Made by a program: the position numbers and the translations under genes. A DNA stretch of 64,000 nucleotides, from positions 9,432,244 to 9,496,243 of the forward strand of contig OX637393.1 of assembly GCA_951799425.1 (NCBI GenBank). The letters run 5' to 3'. The DNA is from Ilex aquifolium. Lineage: Eukaryota; Streptophyta; Magnoliopsida; Aquifoliales; Aquifoliaceae. A model generated the notes under the pieces. The model made no database searches. It saw only the letters and a list, made by a program, of their open reading frames with translations, and had not been told where the DNA came from. How positions within the stretch are numbered: the first letter of the stretch is position 1; each line of letters starts with the position of its first letter. Shown in pieces: positions 22,066 through 34,130 of the stretch.

Positions 22066-25000
22066 CGTTATGTTTGATACGTGGTATTAGGCCTTAAAAA
22101 TGGAATGGACATTCCATGGGAATGCCTATTCTAATGTTTGGTTTGCAGGATTTAAAATCCATTCACATTCCAAAGGAATACCTAATCCCACAAATTATGG
22201 AATTAGGCATTACCAAATCCAACATATTCTCCATTCCCAATCCACTCGGTAATAGCCCAATACATCTGGAACCCAATTGCTCAAATGTTTTGTCTCTCAG
22301 TCTGTCTCATCTCATCTTGTCTCCTCTCTCTCTATCTCTCTCTCGCACACTCATCAGATCTGCATCTCTCTCTCGCACACTCTCATTAGATCTGCATCTC
22401 TCTCTTTCTCTGAGATCTGAGACTCCATCTCTGTAGAGGTCCGTTGCTATCAATCTTGGAGCTTCACTCTCAACGAAACAAGGATAAGATTTGTTACAAA
22501 TAACAACTAAGACGAGCTCAAATCTAACACAATTTCAGGTAATTTTTAGATCTAACCTAGAATTTTGCAATTTTCTTCGAAAAAATTTGCTTTATGCGTA
22601 CTTTTTAGCTAACCTAGACCCAAATTTCTATAACAATGTTTTTCGAATTTGTTAACTCGATAGGGTACCATGGGTTTCTTCTTCATTGTGATAGTCCTCA
22701 TAGGCAATTGTCAAGTGCAAATCTAATAGTGTTTATTATCAGTACATCCACACACAAAACGCACCTACTGACCATGAGTTTCTTCTTCATTGGATAATAA
22801 TATTGTTTATTATCAGTGCGACCTGCTGATCAAAGAATTCCTATAGTTTAGGTGTTGGGTATTTTGTCAAATGAAAGACAAAACGCACAAATATGATGTA
22901 GTTGAGTTACTATTGTAAAACTCACTCTCACAGAGAAAAATAATTACCAATTTAATTTTTTGCTCAAAGCTTGATACTTGTTGTCTTGGCCTTGTATTCG
23001 AATGCACCATACAAATTGATACACATAAATATAATTCATTTTTTATTGCTGTTCTTTAGTTGGGTATATATTTGGTTCATCCCTCTGAGCACCCTCAATG
23101 AGGGGAAATCTAACTGGGTAATGAACTTTTGTTTAGCCACTTATGTTATTTATGTGATTTTGTGATTATTCGTACCAATTCTTGTGTTTGACTGGCCATT
23201 GAGTAATTATTTGTATTTTGGGGTTACTAGTTTTTGCATTAATTATGTACAACTCTGTTTATTAGCACTTTAATTTGATTATGTATTGACCTTATTTCAA
23301 TGAGAATAGTTTGAAAAAATGGCATCTTCAAGTCAAGTGGAGTCACGAGGTCCGGGTAAGAATAAGAGGAAGTGGACTGCTGATGAAGATGCTATATTGA
23401 TTGAGACCCTTTTGGAACTAGTTAACTCCAAAACACATCAAGCTGATAATGAGTTTAAACAAGTATTTTGAATGTAATTGATCAATCCTTGCTAGAGAAG
23501 CTGCCGGGCAAAGGAATTAAGGCCAAACCACATATTGAGTCACGAATCTAGGTTTTAAAGAGGAATTTTTTCATTTTTCATGACATGCTTAACGGGATTC
23601 ATACAAGTGGATTTGGATTTGATCACGAAAAAAAAATGTTTGACAGCAAGCTATGATGTATGGGAGGGTTACTTACAGGTATCTATCAAACTTACATTTT
23701 CATTTATCATTTCGAGTTATTGCATAGCTTAGATATGATATTGTTTAGCTACTTGTATCATAGCTTAGATGAATTCAGCTACTGTTGGATTTAATTTTTT
23801 TTTTCTTTTATCTATAATGATTAGGCATTTTAGAAGTTGTAACTGATAACTTCAAAATTATCCTCTCAGCTGGCATATATATAATACACTCATTAGATTC
23901 CCTGATCTTTCTATCATAGTCTTTGTTTGAGCTATTTATTTAATTGGCCTATATATGATGCTTTCTTTTCACCATGATTTGAAAAAGGATTGCTCTCTGA
24001 TCTGGTTATATTCTGCATTCCTTGTTTTGTTATATGCTGACAACTTGCAAACTCAGTGAAGACCAGAACATCCAAATTCATAAGACCATTCATAACCAAT
24101 GCCATGTATCCATTATCTGCTGCATGAATGATATGTAAGAAACACTATATATATATATATGGTTAGCTATAGGGAAGACCCATATTCTATTTAGTATTGT
24201 AGGAGCATTATGAAAAGCTTAGCTATTATTGAATAGGGGTGAGTATGTTGGATGTGTGTTACTACTGACAACAATCTAATTCCTCCACAAAAAAATTGAA
24301 CTCTTGATCCTCTGTTACAATACGTATTGTGAATTGGGGCACCAAAAAACTATGAATTTGACATGTCACAGTGGACATAACCATCTTTTTCTATTTTTTC
24401 ATTACTTATTTAACATAATTGTTTCTTGTATTTGACATATTTTTGCATATTGTATTTGTTTGTATTGTAGAGCCACAAGGGAGCAGAAAAGTTTAGGGAT
24501 AGATATTTTCCTTTTTATGAGGACTTGTCCATTATATTTGGAAAGGACAGGGCGACTGGTAGAGAGGTGCATGACCCGGTTGATGTGGTGGAGGAGTTAG
24601 AGAGAGAAGAAGGAAACATTGAGCATGAGATATTCTTACATGGATCAGATGACATGAATGCATCCATGTCATCTATGCAACGACCATCTGTGCCCGAGGA
24701 GGTTGGGAGTGCGAGGCTAAAGAAAAAAAAGTAGGGGTATGGAGGATATGGTAGTTGAAGGGGTTGATGAGTGCTGCTTCTCAGATTAGCACAGAGATTA
24801 AGGAGGCAACAACTATTTTTGCTCATGCAATTGGTGTTGATGCCGCAGTACGTGACATGAAAAAGAAGATTTACAAAGACTTGTTAATGTTGCCCGACTT
24901 TTCCATGAGTGAGAGGCTCAAAGCCTCGAGTGTCTTAGTTCATGATTCCGATTATACTGAGTTGTTTTTTAGCCTTCCTGAGGTCGAGAGGACAAAGTTA

Positions 25001-25733
25001 GTTAGAGGGATATTGAGGGGGGATTTTTGAGAGATTTATGGGATGATGCATGGTAAATGGAACATATTTTTTGATTTTTTGTCTATGAAACACTTGTGTT
25101 ACTCTTATCTGTTAAGGTTGAGTTTAATTATGTTTTCCATGAAAAAGGTTAATTGGTTAATGATTACATTTTATTGTATTTGTCAAATTTTGAAAATTAA
25201 TTGTATTTGTATAAGATTATCCACATTAAAGAATTATGGTAGAAGGAATAGACACATATTTTGCAGGTTGATCATAGTCATTGTGTGTTGAATGAGTACC
25301 ATTCATGAAGGACTATGTAGGATATTGATGAAAGTATCACATTTCTATTTTTTTTTATTTGTTGTTTATTACTGATTTTTATTATTTTTTAGTGAATTTT
25401 TTCATTATGTGATTCTTTGTGACTTTATTTACGACATATTTAATCTAATTGGTCAAGTTTTAAAATTAACAGAAGTACTCATTATAATGAAGTATACAAT
25501 AAATTGGAAATTTTATGATAAAAAAGTTATTTTAGTTAAATTTCATTTCATTCCAATATAAATTATTTTATCCAAACTTTGGAATGGAATGGACATTCCA
25601 TTCGAAGACTTAATCCTAATTAATTGTCAAACATTAGAATGGTAATACACATTCTATTATATTCTCAAGTTTATTCCATTCTCATGTCCATTTCATTCCT
25701 ACTTAAAGACATTACTGCGTACCAAACGCATCG
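22066..25733 (+). mobile_element. PIF/Harbinger-like element carrying only ORF1
   Basis: The outer ends are imperfect inverted repeats: left CGTTATGTTTGATACGTGGTA, and right, read inward, CGATGCGTTTGGTACGCAGTA. In both arms these are followed by GGAATGGACATTCC-like blocks near 22105 and 25583. The interior encodes a Myb/SANT-like protein of the sort found as ORF1 of PIF/Harbinger elements. No DDE transposase was found, so it would depend on a partner element. The target duplication could not be fixed, so the exact ends are uncertain by a few bases. Confidence 0.65.
23319..25030 (+). pseudogene. Myb/SANT-like DNA-binding protein (PIF/Harbinger ORF1), decayed
   Basis: The ATG at 23319 opens KNKRKWTADEDAILIETLLE, the trihelix-like Myb/SANT start shared by Harbinger ORF1 proteins and plant L10-interacting Myb proteins. 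The continuation EKLPGKGIKAKPHIESR is in another frame after about 23460, and a TAG follows near 23551. A probable intron spans about 23691-24469. The next exon starts SHKGAEKFRDRYFPFYEDL and contains IIFGKDRATG, and the C-terminal helical part runs about 24755-25030. ORF1 proteins help the transposase bind DNA. At least one frameshift and two premature stops indicate a dead copy. Confidence 0.75.
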
Positions 25734-26419
25734 TGTACTTTTCAGCTTCTCATCGTCTCTCACTTGCATAGAATCGATGACCAAGTCCGATTCGTTCAAT
25801 CACCTGTTGGATTAAAGGACTGGTTGGGTTTTTCTTTGGGAAAGAAATTGACTTGCTTAGCTTTTCTTCTTAGAGAAATTCTAGCCTTGATTTTTTTTTC
25901 TAATGCTAAACTCATACCCATACCAAATGAAAAACTTTTTTATAAATTTAAATAAAAGAAGATGCAATATCCAAATTGCACTGATCAAATTTCCTCTCAG
26001 AGGATTCATACTCTGTTCCTTTAGCTCGTTGTCCTCTAATTTGCCGATTATCGTTATCCTTTAAAATAGGAGTTGGAGTTGTCAAGCCAGTCATTATTGC
26101 AGACAACGAACTTGCAGAGTGGCCTTTCGGTGTCGTTGTCTTCTCCTTCACTGGACTTTTGGATTTGCTGAGTGGCCAGCGAAGTCCGCGGTGTGGTTGT
26201 CGCTTGCACGTCTCATGAATGAATCAGATTTTCAGAGGGAAAAAAATAAAAGAAAAGAGATTTTTAAGATAAGTTGAAAATTTTAAGATAAGTTGAAATA
26301 AAATAAAAGAGATTTTTTGAGTATAAAAATAAATTTATCTATCGAAGAAGTTTATACTAAATTAAATTTTTTACTCATTTATTCAAATTTGAGTAAGGAT
26401 ATGAATCACCAAAATAGTC
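25734..26419. other. Gene-free stretch, possible gene fragment on the minus strand
   Basis: An open stretch on the minus strand (about 26205-25950) reads KEKTTTPKGHSASSLSAI and is locally GC-richer than its surroundings. It may be a fragment of a host gene, but I do not recognise it and see no second exon. Confidence 0.3.
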
Positions 26420-26422
26420 TTA

Positions 26423-26593
26423 GAGCATCTCCAAAACGTTAGCTAAACCCTCCATTAGCTATTTTAGATAGTTTTTCCCTAAAATCTGACTCCAACAGAC
26501 TAGTTATCCCACTATCTATTTCTCATAGCCTCCATTTTACTCGCTGGTTGTAGCTAGCCCCCTTCTCCCTCGCTGATGCCAAGTTCCTCTCCA

Positions 26594-26626
<33 letters not shown>

Positions 26627-27356
26627 TAAAGCTCCAAAGCACAAAAGCTCCACCTGCCTCTCTCCGCCTCTCCATTGATTGAACTCGAAGCCACAAGCCA
26701 CACCAGTCGTCGAAGAACCAAGCCACACCAGGCCACCGCTAGCGAAGAACCCCCTTCGCCCCGAAGATCCCACCGAAAACCCCCAGCAAAAGCCCCATCG
26801 AAGACCCCCTTCGCCCTGAAGCTCAGAGATAAATCCTTGATTTTTTATCTTTGATTCAACTCAAAGATCAAGCCGAAGCTCAGGTACCAATTTGATCTTT
26901 GATTTTTCTGATTTTTTTAGCGCAAAAATATATTATTGGTTTTTTTTTGGGTAATTTATTTTCATGGGTTGGTATGTTTGTTGTGGATTTTGTCTTAAAG
27001 TCTTCTTTACTGTATTGTGCTTAATACTCATTTATTTGTTTTTATGTTTTCCATTTTGTTTGCAAATCGCAATTTACTATTCGTTAAAGTAGAAACACAA
27101 GGGAAAAAAAAGAATGAGCTTGTGCTGTTCAGTGCCACAGTAATTTTGACTTTGTCGACAGAACTAGTCGATGAAAAAAAGAAAAATGCATACTACATAG
27201 TATTTTAGATTTTATTATTGAAAGTTAGTTAAAGTGGTTAGTTAAAATAGATAGCGTTGTTGGAGTGAATTTGAAAAAGTGGTTAAATAAAGTAAATAAT
27301 TTAATATTTAAATATATTTTGAGTAGTTATTTTAGATAGTATTATTGGAGAAGCTC
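26423..27356. mobile_element. TIR element with TTA duplication (Harbinger type), promoter-proximal
   Basis: The ends are GAGCATCTCCAA and, read inward from the right, GAGCTTCTCCAA, each followed by a TAGCTATTTTAGATAG-like block. The trinucleotide TTA flanks both sides (26420-26422 and 27357-27359), typical of PIF/Harbinger insertions. The 934-bp interior has TC and CA microsatellites and two similar phrases, CCCCCTTCGCCC(C/T)GAAG, that resemble a gene's 5' leader, but no transposase. It ends about 120 bp before the presumed first exon of the ATP11 gene. Confidence 0.7.
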
Positions 27357-27479
27357 TTACTTGGTCATTTTTGGAAGAAATTAATTAACTGTGATAGTAA
27401 ATATAAGGATATCGTTTACTGGTCTGTTTACGTGGACAACTTGGACTTGCGCGAAGCCATCAAAACGGCGGCGTTTTTT

Positions 27480-27765
27480 GCTACCAGCACACACTGCTGC
27501 TACTGTTACCACCTAAGAGCAGAGGAGCCGCGCCTGCCCCGGCAAAGCAACCACAACCCCCTCTGTTTGTTTCAGTCCCATCCTCAAACTCTCTGGCAAC
27601 CCCCACACCTCGACTCCCTTCTCTCCTCTATCGTCTCAGCTCCGGCGCCGCCCACCGCAAAGCAACCACAAGCCGACACCGGACCACCACCAGCCGAATC
27701 ATCGCCGGCCGTCTTTTCTGGCAATTTGCAGAGCCCGATCCTCTATTTTCGATTCTTCAGTCAAG
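27480..27765 (+). other. Probable 5' UTR exon of the ATP11 gene
   Basis: A C-rich, leader-like segment ends TTCTTCAGTCAAG followed by GTACAT, a usable donor. The next acceptor in the right place, TTGTTGCAG at 31530-31538, lies nine bases before the ATG of the ATP11 coding region. The link is inferred from splice sites and position; a 3.8-kb leader intron would result. Confidence 0.45.
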
Positions 27766-28734
27766 GTACATTCTCTTCGCTTCTCTTCTCTTCTCAGTCC
27801 ATTTTCTATCTATACTACAATTAGACACGAGATCTAAAACACTCAAGTCTCCTCTTCATCTCTAAACCCTGACCGCATCAGCCACGCACAGTGGCTATTT
27901 GATCTGCTAAAGACAGCCACTGGCATACTGCTATCTGCATATTGATCGTTTGTGTATGATTGTAGAGTTGAAGGTTTCTCAATGTTGATCTACTGTATAA
28001 ATTTTTTAGAATATCTTGTAAAATAGAGACTGATAGCAAAAAAAATAGAGACTAATTACATGTCTATTCAAACTTCAAAGGAATTTCACATTCAAATTAC
28101 AAATACAGAACAAGAAAGTCGCAAATATGCAAATCAAGATTGATTGCAAAATCTTTTAACAAAATAGAAAATACAAAAAATATAATTACAGACAAGACAC
28201 AATTTATAATTTTTTTTAAAAAAGAAAGCACTTTAAGAACAAAAAACGAGTGACAAACGCAATGGTACAGTGGAGATATTAAAAAATAATGGGCAGCAAT
28301 GTCGCCAACTCGGATCCCAAACAAATGCACGCCACAGCTTGTCTGGCATTGCACGGAGAATACCATATTCGCCAGTAGTGTCTTTTCCTTTCTTGGTTTT
28401 TCTCTAAATCTCTGGATCGCTGCCGCAATTTCGTCTAGTGAGAATAATTTCAACAGTCGAGAAAAAACGGACTATTTCGAAAACTCGTTAAGTTTATCAT
28501 TTGATGTTATGACCCTGATTCTTTTATGCTTCCAAAATGACACAGTATTTTACTGTACTATGACCCTAATTTTTTAAAAAGAACTAAAATATCACGTAGT
28601 TTTATTAAAAAAATATAAAATGACCCAAACATATGCCAAATTTATTTGAATATATTGGAAATGTGTTCATAATAGTCCACAGAGATCTAGGTCTACACAA
28701 AAGTGATAAGCTTAGTGAGGGCCTTAAAATATGT

Positions 28735-28855
28735 TTGGGGAGTGCAAAATACATACATATATATATGTATGGATATATAGAAACATAGAAATAATGTTTC
28801 AAAAATATTTTAGGGTGGGTCAGTGACCACCCTGGTTGAAGGGTAGCTCCGCCCA
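28735..28855 (-). mobile_element. Possible truncated hAT-MITE end
   Basis: Read on the minus strand, the segment begins ATGGGCGGAGCTACCCTTC and continues GTCACTGACCCACCCTAAAA. This resembles the GGGCGGAGCTA end of the hAT element at 56443-57048. The opposite end and target duplication were not found. Confidence 0.35.
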
Positions 28856-29703
28856 TGTTTATTGTGGTTGAGGGCCCTGATGCCTTTGACTGAAAATTTG
28901 GATAGGTGAATTGGTTACTGTTTGGCTATGTTTTGGGTAGTATCAATGGTCTAGGTTGTTTGGGCGATGGTTATTGCGGCTGTGATGGCAGTGGTGGTGA
29001 TGAGATAGATGATTGACAAATGGAGAGGAACATTCAATTGCTCACAAGTTTTCTGAGATAACTAGTTGGAAAATGTCATTTGAAATTCTTCTTAGTCCCC
29101 ATCAAAATGAAATAAACCTAATTTTGAAGGAAAAATACTTAGGCATATTCATTAATGGGCAGGATTGCAAGGGATGCTTTGGTTTACAGGTAGGGCAACT
29201 AACAACCTTTGCAAGTAGTTGATTCTTTAGTTCACACAACCTCGTGTATTGCTTGTTTAGGGCATATTATCAGGTGGTCGTACTACCTTGGGGTCAAATG
29301 AGCTTTTGTGGGGTTACAGTAATTACAAGCTTACCCAACGCCATACCTGTAGTAGGAGACTTCCAAGTTCCAATTTCTAAAACAATATCCAGTTGTTTTG
29401 AACGTAATTGCGCTTCTTTGTCGCAACAACCATATCTTTAAAGGAAGAATTGGTTATAAGTTTGTCTTTCACTGGTCTTATTTTCAATAGTCCCTTTGTG
29501 GATTAGCAAAACAGGCCATTTAGAATGCGATAAGTTCATATTCTCCGCATTCAACCTCGATTTTATTTCAAATTTCGAGAATGAGCTGGCCAATCCATAC
29601 ATCATGTATTTTACACAGCCATCAAGTATGTATCCCTGGTGTTTGCATCGCCATCATAACCAGAAGTGATAGCTTTAGTGCAAGGCTATATGTAGTTTTA
29701 TGT

Positions 29704-30177
29704 TGAATGGCTTTATACAGTCAGAATGCAAAGCAATCCTGATTTTGTAAGTTTACAAACACGAGAGTAGATAATATATTTTGTTTGTGACATTGTTCCA
29801 TAGATCCATATTGATGCAGGGAGGGAAGGTAGGAAGAAAGAATAGGGATTCCTAAATCCTCGCTAAGTGTAGGTCGGACACACATTATTCTCCACACATG
29901 TGGGGAATTTAAATTCACACTCTACCTACAATATGAGGAATTACAGATTATTTATAGACAAATTCTCCTACCAAAATGAAAACTACTCTTCTACTAACAA
30001 TTTATTGAACCTATCCAAACAATCTGTATGTAAATTATCTAACTCAATCAAAATAACAAATAACCCTAATAAATCTTCAGTGATACTTCTCTGTGGACAA
30101 AAAATTCTGAGTTTTATTCCGCCTTGCTTCCTTGGTTGGTCATGTCGGTCCAACCATGCGATCGCTACACCGTGACA
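29704..30177 (-). mobile_element. Solo LTR (LTR-retrotransposon fossil)
   Basis: The 474-bp segment runs TGAATGG...GTGACA on the plus strand and is bordered by the 5-bp repeat TATGT at 29699-29703 and 30178-30182. On the minus strand it starts TGTCACGG and has a TATAAATA box near 29955, which sets the orientation. There is no internal coding region next to it, so it is read as a solo LTR. The superfamily (Copia or Gypsy) cannot be told. Confidence 0.65.
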
Positions 30178-31547
30178 TATGTATTTCGATTAGTTCATCT
30201 GTTGCAGAATCCTCATTGAGATTCTTCTTCAATGAGACGACTCTTTAATTGTTCACTTGCCTTTAGTTTTGGAATGCATAAATCCCTATTGTAGTTAGTC
30301 GTTCTTTATTTTCTTTTATTTCAGGGATATTTCCTATGTCTATGGTGGATACTGTTGTTCTGCAGCAGATACAAGTTGTGTTTTGTAGCGATACACCTAA
30401 TCTACGTCTTGTACTTGGACAACAAAGGGGAAATGTTACTGGATTTTCCTTAGAGATGGACATCGTGTACGTTGTGTATTTTTGAATGGGACATGGCCAC
30501 CTACCTGTTAGAGAGGAGTTGAAAAGGATTATGTATTCACAAAAAGAAAATGGATATAAATGGAGAGTTGTGGTTTTTAGCTGTTGTGTTGACTGGGCGG
30601 TCTTATTGTTGATGTGCGAAACACTAGTGTTTCACAGTTGGAGAAAGGAGAAAAATTGTCAAGAGTTGGATTGATCCAATAGATAGGATCTCAAGTGCGT
30701 ACATAAAGGGGCTAATCAGTTCTGTATGCTTGTATAAACTAATTGGGCGGAAGATTCAACAATCGGTTTTCCGCAGAGAAAATGTGTGAGTGTGAAACAC
30801 CACTTTAGGTCACAAACGGTAGCACGGGAACATATACTTGATGGTGAATCATGCCATCCTTTACCTGGTAATCAAGAAACTGAACCTTTAGTTGATTCAC
30901 ATACTGGTGGTGATAAATTTAGGCCGACTGTTGAAAATGATAAACCATATGAATGATTCTTGGTTAGATCCTAATGAACAAAACGTGAAGTTCTTCAAAA
31001 TCCTGCAAGAGACCCAGGGTCTGTTGTCTCTCAGCTTGACGAATGACATTTCTTGTCTAACGGGACTTAGTTCAAAATCTCTCACTGGCATTCTTGCTTA
31101 TATCATCATATCACAGCTCAGATAAATGAATTCATTTGCAGAAACAGCACATCATACAAATGGAATTTAATCCTGATAGAGGTCCAACCATGCCTTTAAT
31201 AACGGATTTAAGTCGTTCTATAGTTTCTCCTTGTGTCCATATGTATGGTATTTTCAGCTATTGATATTGTATGCATGAGCTGCTTGGTAAAGTTTTCTCA
31301 ATGGACCATGATGCCCAAAAGATAGTAAAGCTCAGACCACGGGCTAGTACTGGCCCGAACAATGTGGTCTATGAGCTTCATGCCTAGCTAACGTGCAAAG
31401 TCCTGTTGATTTCGTTACCACTGATCAAACCTAATCTCTTTTGAACCCCAATCTGTGTACCCAGTTACATACTTATACTATTCTCTGATATGGGTTTGAA
31501 ATGAAAGATTCAGATTGTTTTACACGTTATTGTTGCAGATACACCCA

Positions 31548-33624
31548 ATGCATCGGTTAGCAACTAGAGTCCCAAGGAGTCTACTGTCCTCAGTGGGAAA
31601 TTCAAGTTATTCTTTTGTCCCAAACCAGCCATTCACTGCCTCCTCCTGGAGAAGAAATTTCCAAAAGTTGCAAGAACATTGTATTCCAGGTGGTTTCAGG
31701 AACTGTGGTTCACTTGGTTTTTATAGGACCTCAAGCTTTGCCACTGGTTTCACTCCGTTGCAGCCAAAGCCATTGGACTCTATTATTGACATCGAGAGGG
31801 CAAAGAATAAATCACCGGAGGATCTCTCTGCGGTTTGGGATGACGTAAGTTCTTATAATTTAGCTTGTGATACCCAATTCATTTGAAGCACTCTAGTCAA
31901 TCTTTTATCCTCTTACTAATATGCTTAAATTAGTCTTATTAAGTTGTGGAAGGAAGAAAAAGTTCATTAATTAGCGAAATTAAAAGTTGAAGGTTATGTT
32001 TTGTGTGATCTCCATTGTTATATTCTGATAACATTGTGTAGTTCTATTGATGGATGCAATATTCGACCATGAGGACTTTATGCATTCGATTTGAACTTTT
32101 CCTTGACTTAGGTATCATAAGTTAATTACTTCTGAGCTGGATCATGTTATGTCAGTATCACTTGGGAAGAGGTCACATTGCTGCATCAATGAACGCAAAA
32201 TTGTATCATATGTTGGAGCATAGGGCAGCAAACTGGTAATCCTTTTTCACAATCTTGCTGTTTGATATATTTCTTCTTTTCTAATTCAAATGTTCTTGCT
32301 TCCAACTTTCTTGTAGCCGGTACTTTGTCATTCCGTTGTGGAGAGGAAGTGGTTATACCACAATGTTTACACAAGGTTTGTTTTCTTGTTGCTTTTTATA
32401 TGAAACATCCTGTGATTGTTAGAGGTTGGAGTTACAGGGAACTTAGCTACTTTGCTGTCAGGAAATTTTCCTGCCTTCCCATTTTTAACCCCGTTGGTGG
32501 ACTAATCTTAAAAGGTGATCTTTTTAACTTTAGCAAGTGATGAGAAACACAGAATCTTGGTACTGACAAAAAAAAAGAACAATATGGTGAATCAAAACCA
32601 TATGTGCTCTGTTTATTTTTGCTTCTTTACGAGGGGTGCCCACATCCTCATATGGCTGCTTGGTAGATGATTGCTCAGGTACCTCGTAGCTCTTCACTTA
32701 TAGTTAGATAATCTAAAGGCTATATAGATTGTTAAGTCTTGTGCTAAGGGGATGACATTCATCCTTCTCCAGATTCCTGCCACGAACTGTGGGTTTTTTT
32801 TTCCCTTTATGTTGTCTTTTGTTCTTTGTCATTTTAAATACTTTTGCTTTTCTAAATTGAAATCAATTGTTATTTTTGTGTTAAATAATTTATGTTTGAA
32901 AGATTAGGCTCAATATTTATCCTATATTTTTTTGTACATTTTTTCTATGTCAATTCATTTAATTCTCATTTTGTTGATGTTCGGTTCAAGGTTTTTTAAG
33001 AATTCTTTTTCAAGAAGATTTTAAATTAATTATTGAATTGAGCATCAGACAGAGATAGGGAAAGAAAATCAACTTTTGCTGCATAGGGGATTTGATCTTT
33101 GCTTTCTTTGTCCTCTTGCTATGATTACGTCGAATAATTATGTAAAGATAAATGCTCGAACACATCTAGATTGGTACCACTCTCGGTTGGGAATTCCTTT
33201 TCTGTGCCTCAGATAATGCCCAGTTAAGAAGCTACATCTATGGTTTATTTATTTATTTTCTTGTGAAAACCCTTTTACCATTTATTTATTAGTCATATGA
33301 TTATCTGAACCATATGCAGTGCAGATGCCGCACGTGCTTTTCACTGGTCTTGAAGATTACAAGGCAAGAGGGACTCAAGCTGCTCCCTACTTCACCCTTT
33401 CTTACTACACAGAGTTTGCAGAAAGCAAGGACATGGTGCTTGTTCGCGGGGATGTCGTTTTCACGAGCAAGCTCACTGATTCAGAGGCGAAATGGCTATT
33501 GGAGACCGTACAGTCTTTTTACCTGAATGATGTTAGGTACAAGCTGGTTGAACGGTTCAACAAAGAAACACGGGAATTCGAGTTCAAGGACGTTTTACAA
33601 GCATTGGAGATGCCCATTTTGTAG
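31548..33624 (+). CDS. ATP11: Mitochondrial F1-ATPase assembly factor, ATP11 family
   Basis: Four coding exons, 31548-31844, 32156-32235, 32317-32375 and 33320-33624, join with consistent GT-AG sites and phases to give 246 residues. The N-terminus MHRLATRVPRSLLSSVGNSS is basic and Ser-rich with no acidic residue, as in a mitochondrial transit peptide. The ATP11 domain follows: DIERAKNKSPEDLSAVWDD, YHLGRGHIAASMNAKL, CRYFVIPLWRGSGYTTMFTQ, then YKARGTQAAPYFTLSYYTE and the C-terminal RFNKETREFEFKDVLQALEM. Atp11/ATPAF1 is a matrix chaperone that binds free F1 beta subunit until the alpha-beta hexamer forms. The family call is firm and all exons are open. A leader intron is likely because an acceptor lies nine bases before the ATG. 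Confidence 0.88.
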
Positions 33625-33867
33625 TTTATTCAAGTAAACAAGATTCTGGCTGAAGAAGAATAAAAGAGAAGGAAGGATTCGGCAAGGTGAATTGGCAGCA
33701 TTTAGAGTTGCAATGCAGGAAGTCTTATGTAAGCTTCGTTGGACAATTTGTCACTAATTTTGGATATGTGGTCTTGAGATTGAATTCTTGTATTTCCTCT
33801 AGGATTATGAGTACACATTGTCACGATATGAAATTAGAGGATTTGAATATTTCTTAAAGTACATGTT
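33625..33867 (+). other. Presumed 3' UTR of the ATP11 gene
   Basis: AT-rich sequence follows the TAG. No strong single polyadenylation signal stands out; AAGAATAAAA at 33655 is one candidate. The dispersed repeat begins just after it. Confidence 0.4.
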
Positions 33868-34130
33868 TTGTAAACAGGTGGACTGGACATAACACGATTA
33901 ATAAACGAATTAGGTACAAGTGAAGTCAATTAAAAGAAATATACAACACGTCTTGTTTATGTAACAGTTATATATGATACGAACACTAATATGATATGAC
34001 ATGATTCGTTAGATACGAATTAATAAACAAATTGAGTATGAGTGAAATATTTTTTGACATGGACCCACAAAAACTTGACATGAATTCACATCACCTAATA
34101 CGATTGACAGACTTACTAGTAAAGGCGTGT
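33868..34130. repeat. Dispersed repeat, ACACGATTAATAAACGAATT family
   Basis: It is similar to the repeat split by the Gypsy element (11700-11754 and 21660-21835), sharing ACACGATTAATAAA, TATATGATACGAACAC-like and GTTAGATACGAATTAATAAAC. It is the uninterrupted copy and so shows what the pre-insertion site looked like. Confidence 0.65.

Larger units (their letters stand above)
27766..31538 (+). other. Long leader intron region with repeat insertions
   Basis: No coding exon of the ATP11 gene was seen. It contains the solo LTR at 29704-30177, a GGAGCTACCC-type hAT end remnant near 28800-28853, and gene-like fragments near 30330-31120 that I cannot identify. Confidence 0.4.

Noticed and set aside
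27345-27824. 159-residue plus-strand frame
   Set aside because: It starts in the end of a MITE and runs through a leader-like segment and past a good splice donor; better explained as 5' UTR.
28097-28453. Minus-strand frame beginning MKLFSLDEIAAAIQRF
   Set aside because: The first 50 residues look protein-like, but the rest is hydrophobic AT-rich noise and I recognise no family; not called without a second exon.
30310-31120. Gene-like fragments in the ATP11 leader intron
   Set aside because: Short protein-like stretches in several frames with no recognised domain; possibly an old gene fragment, but not supportable.
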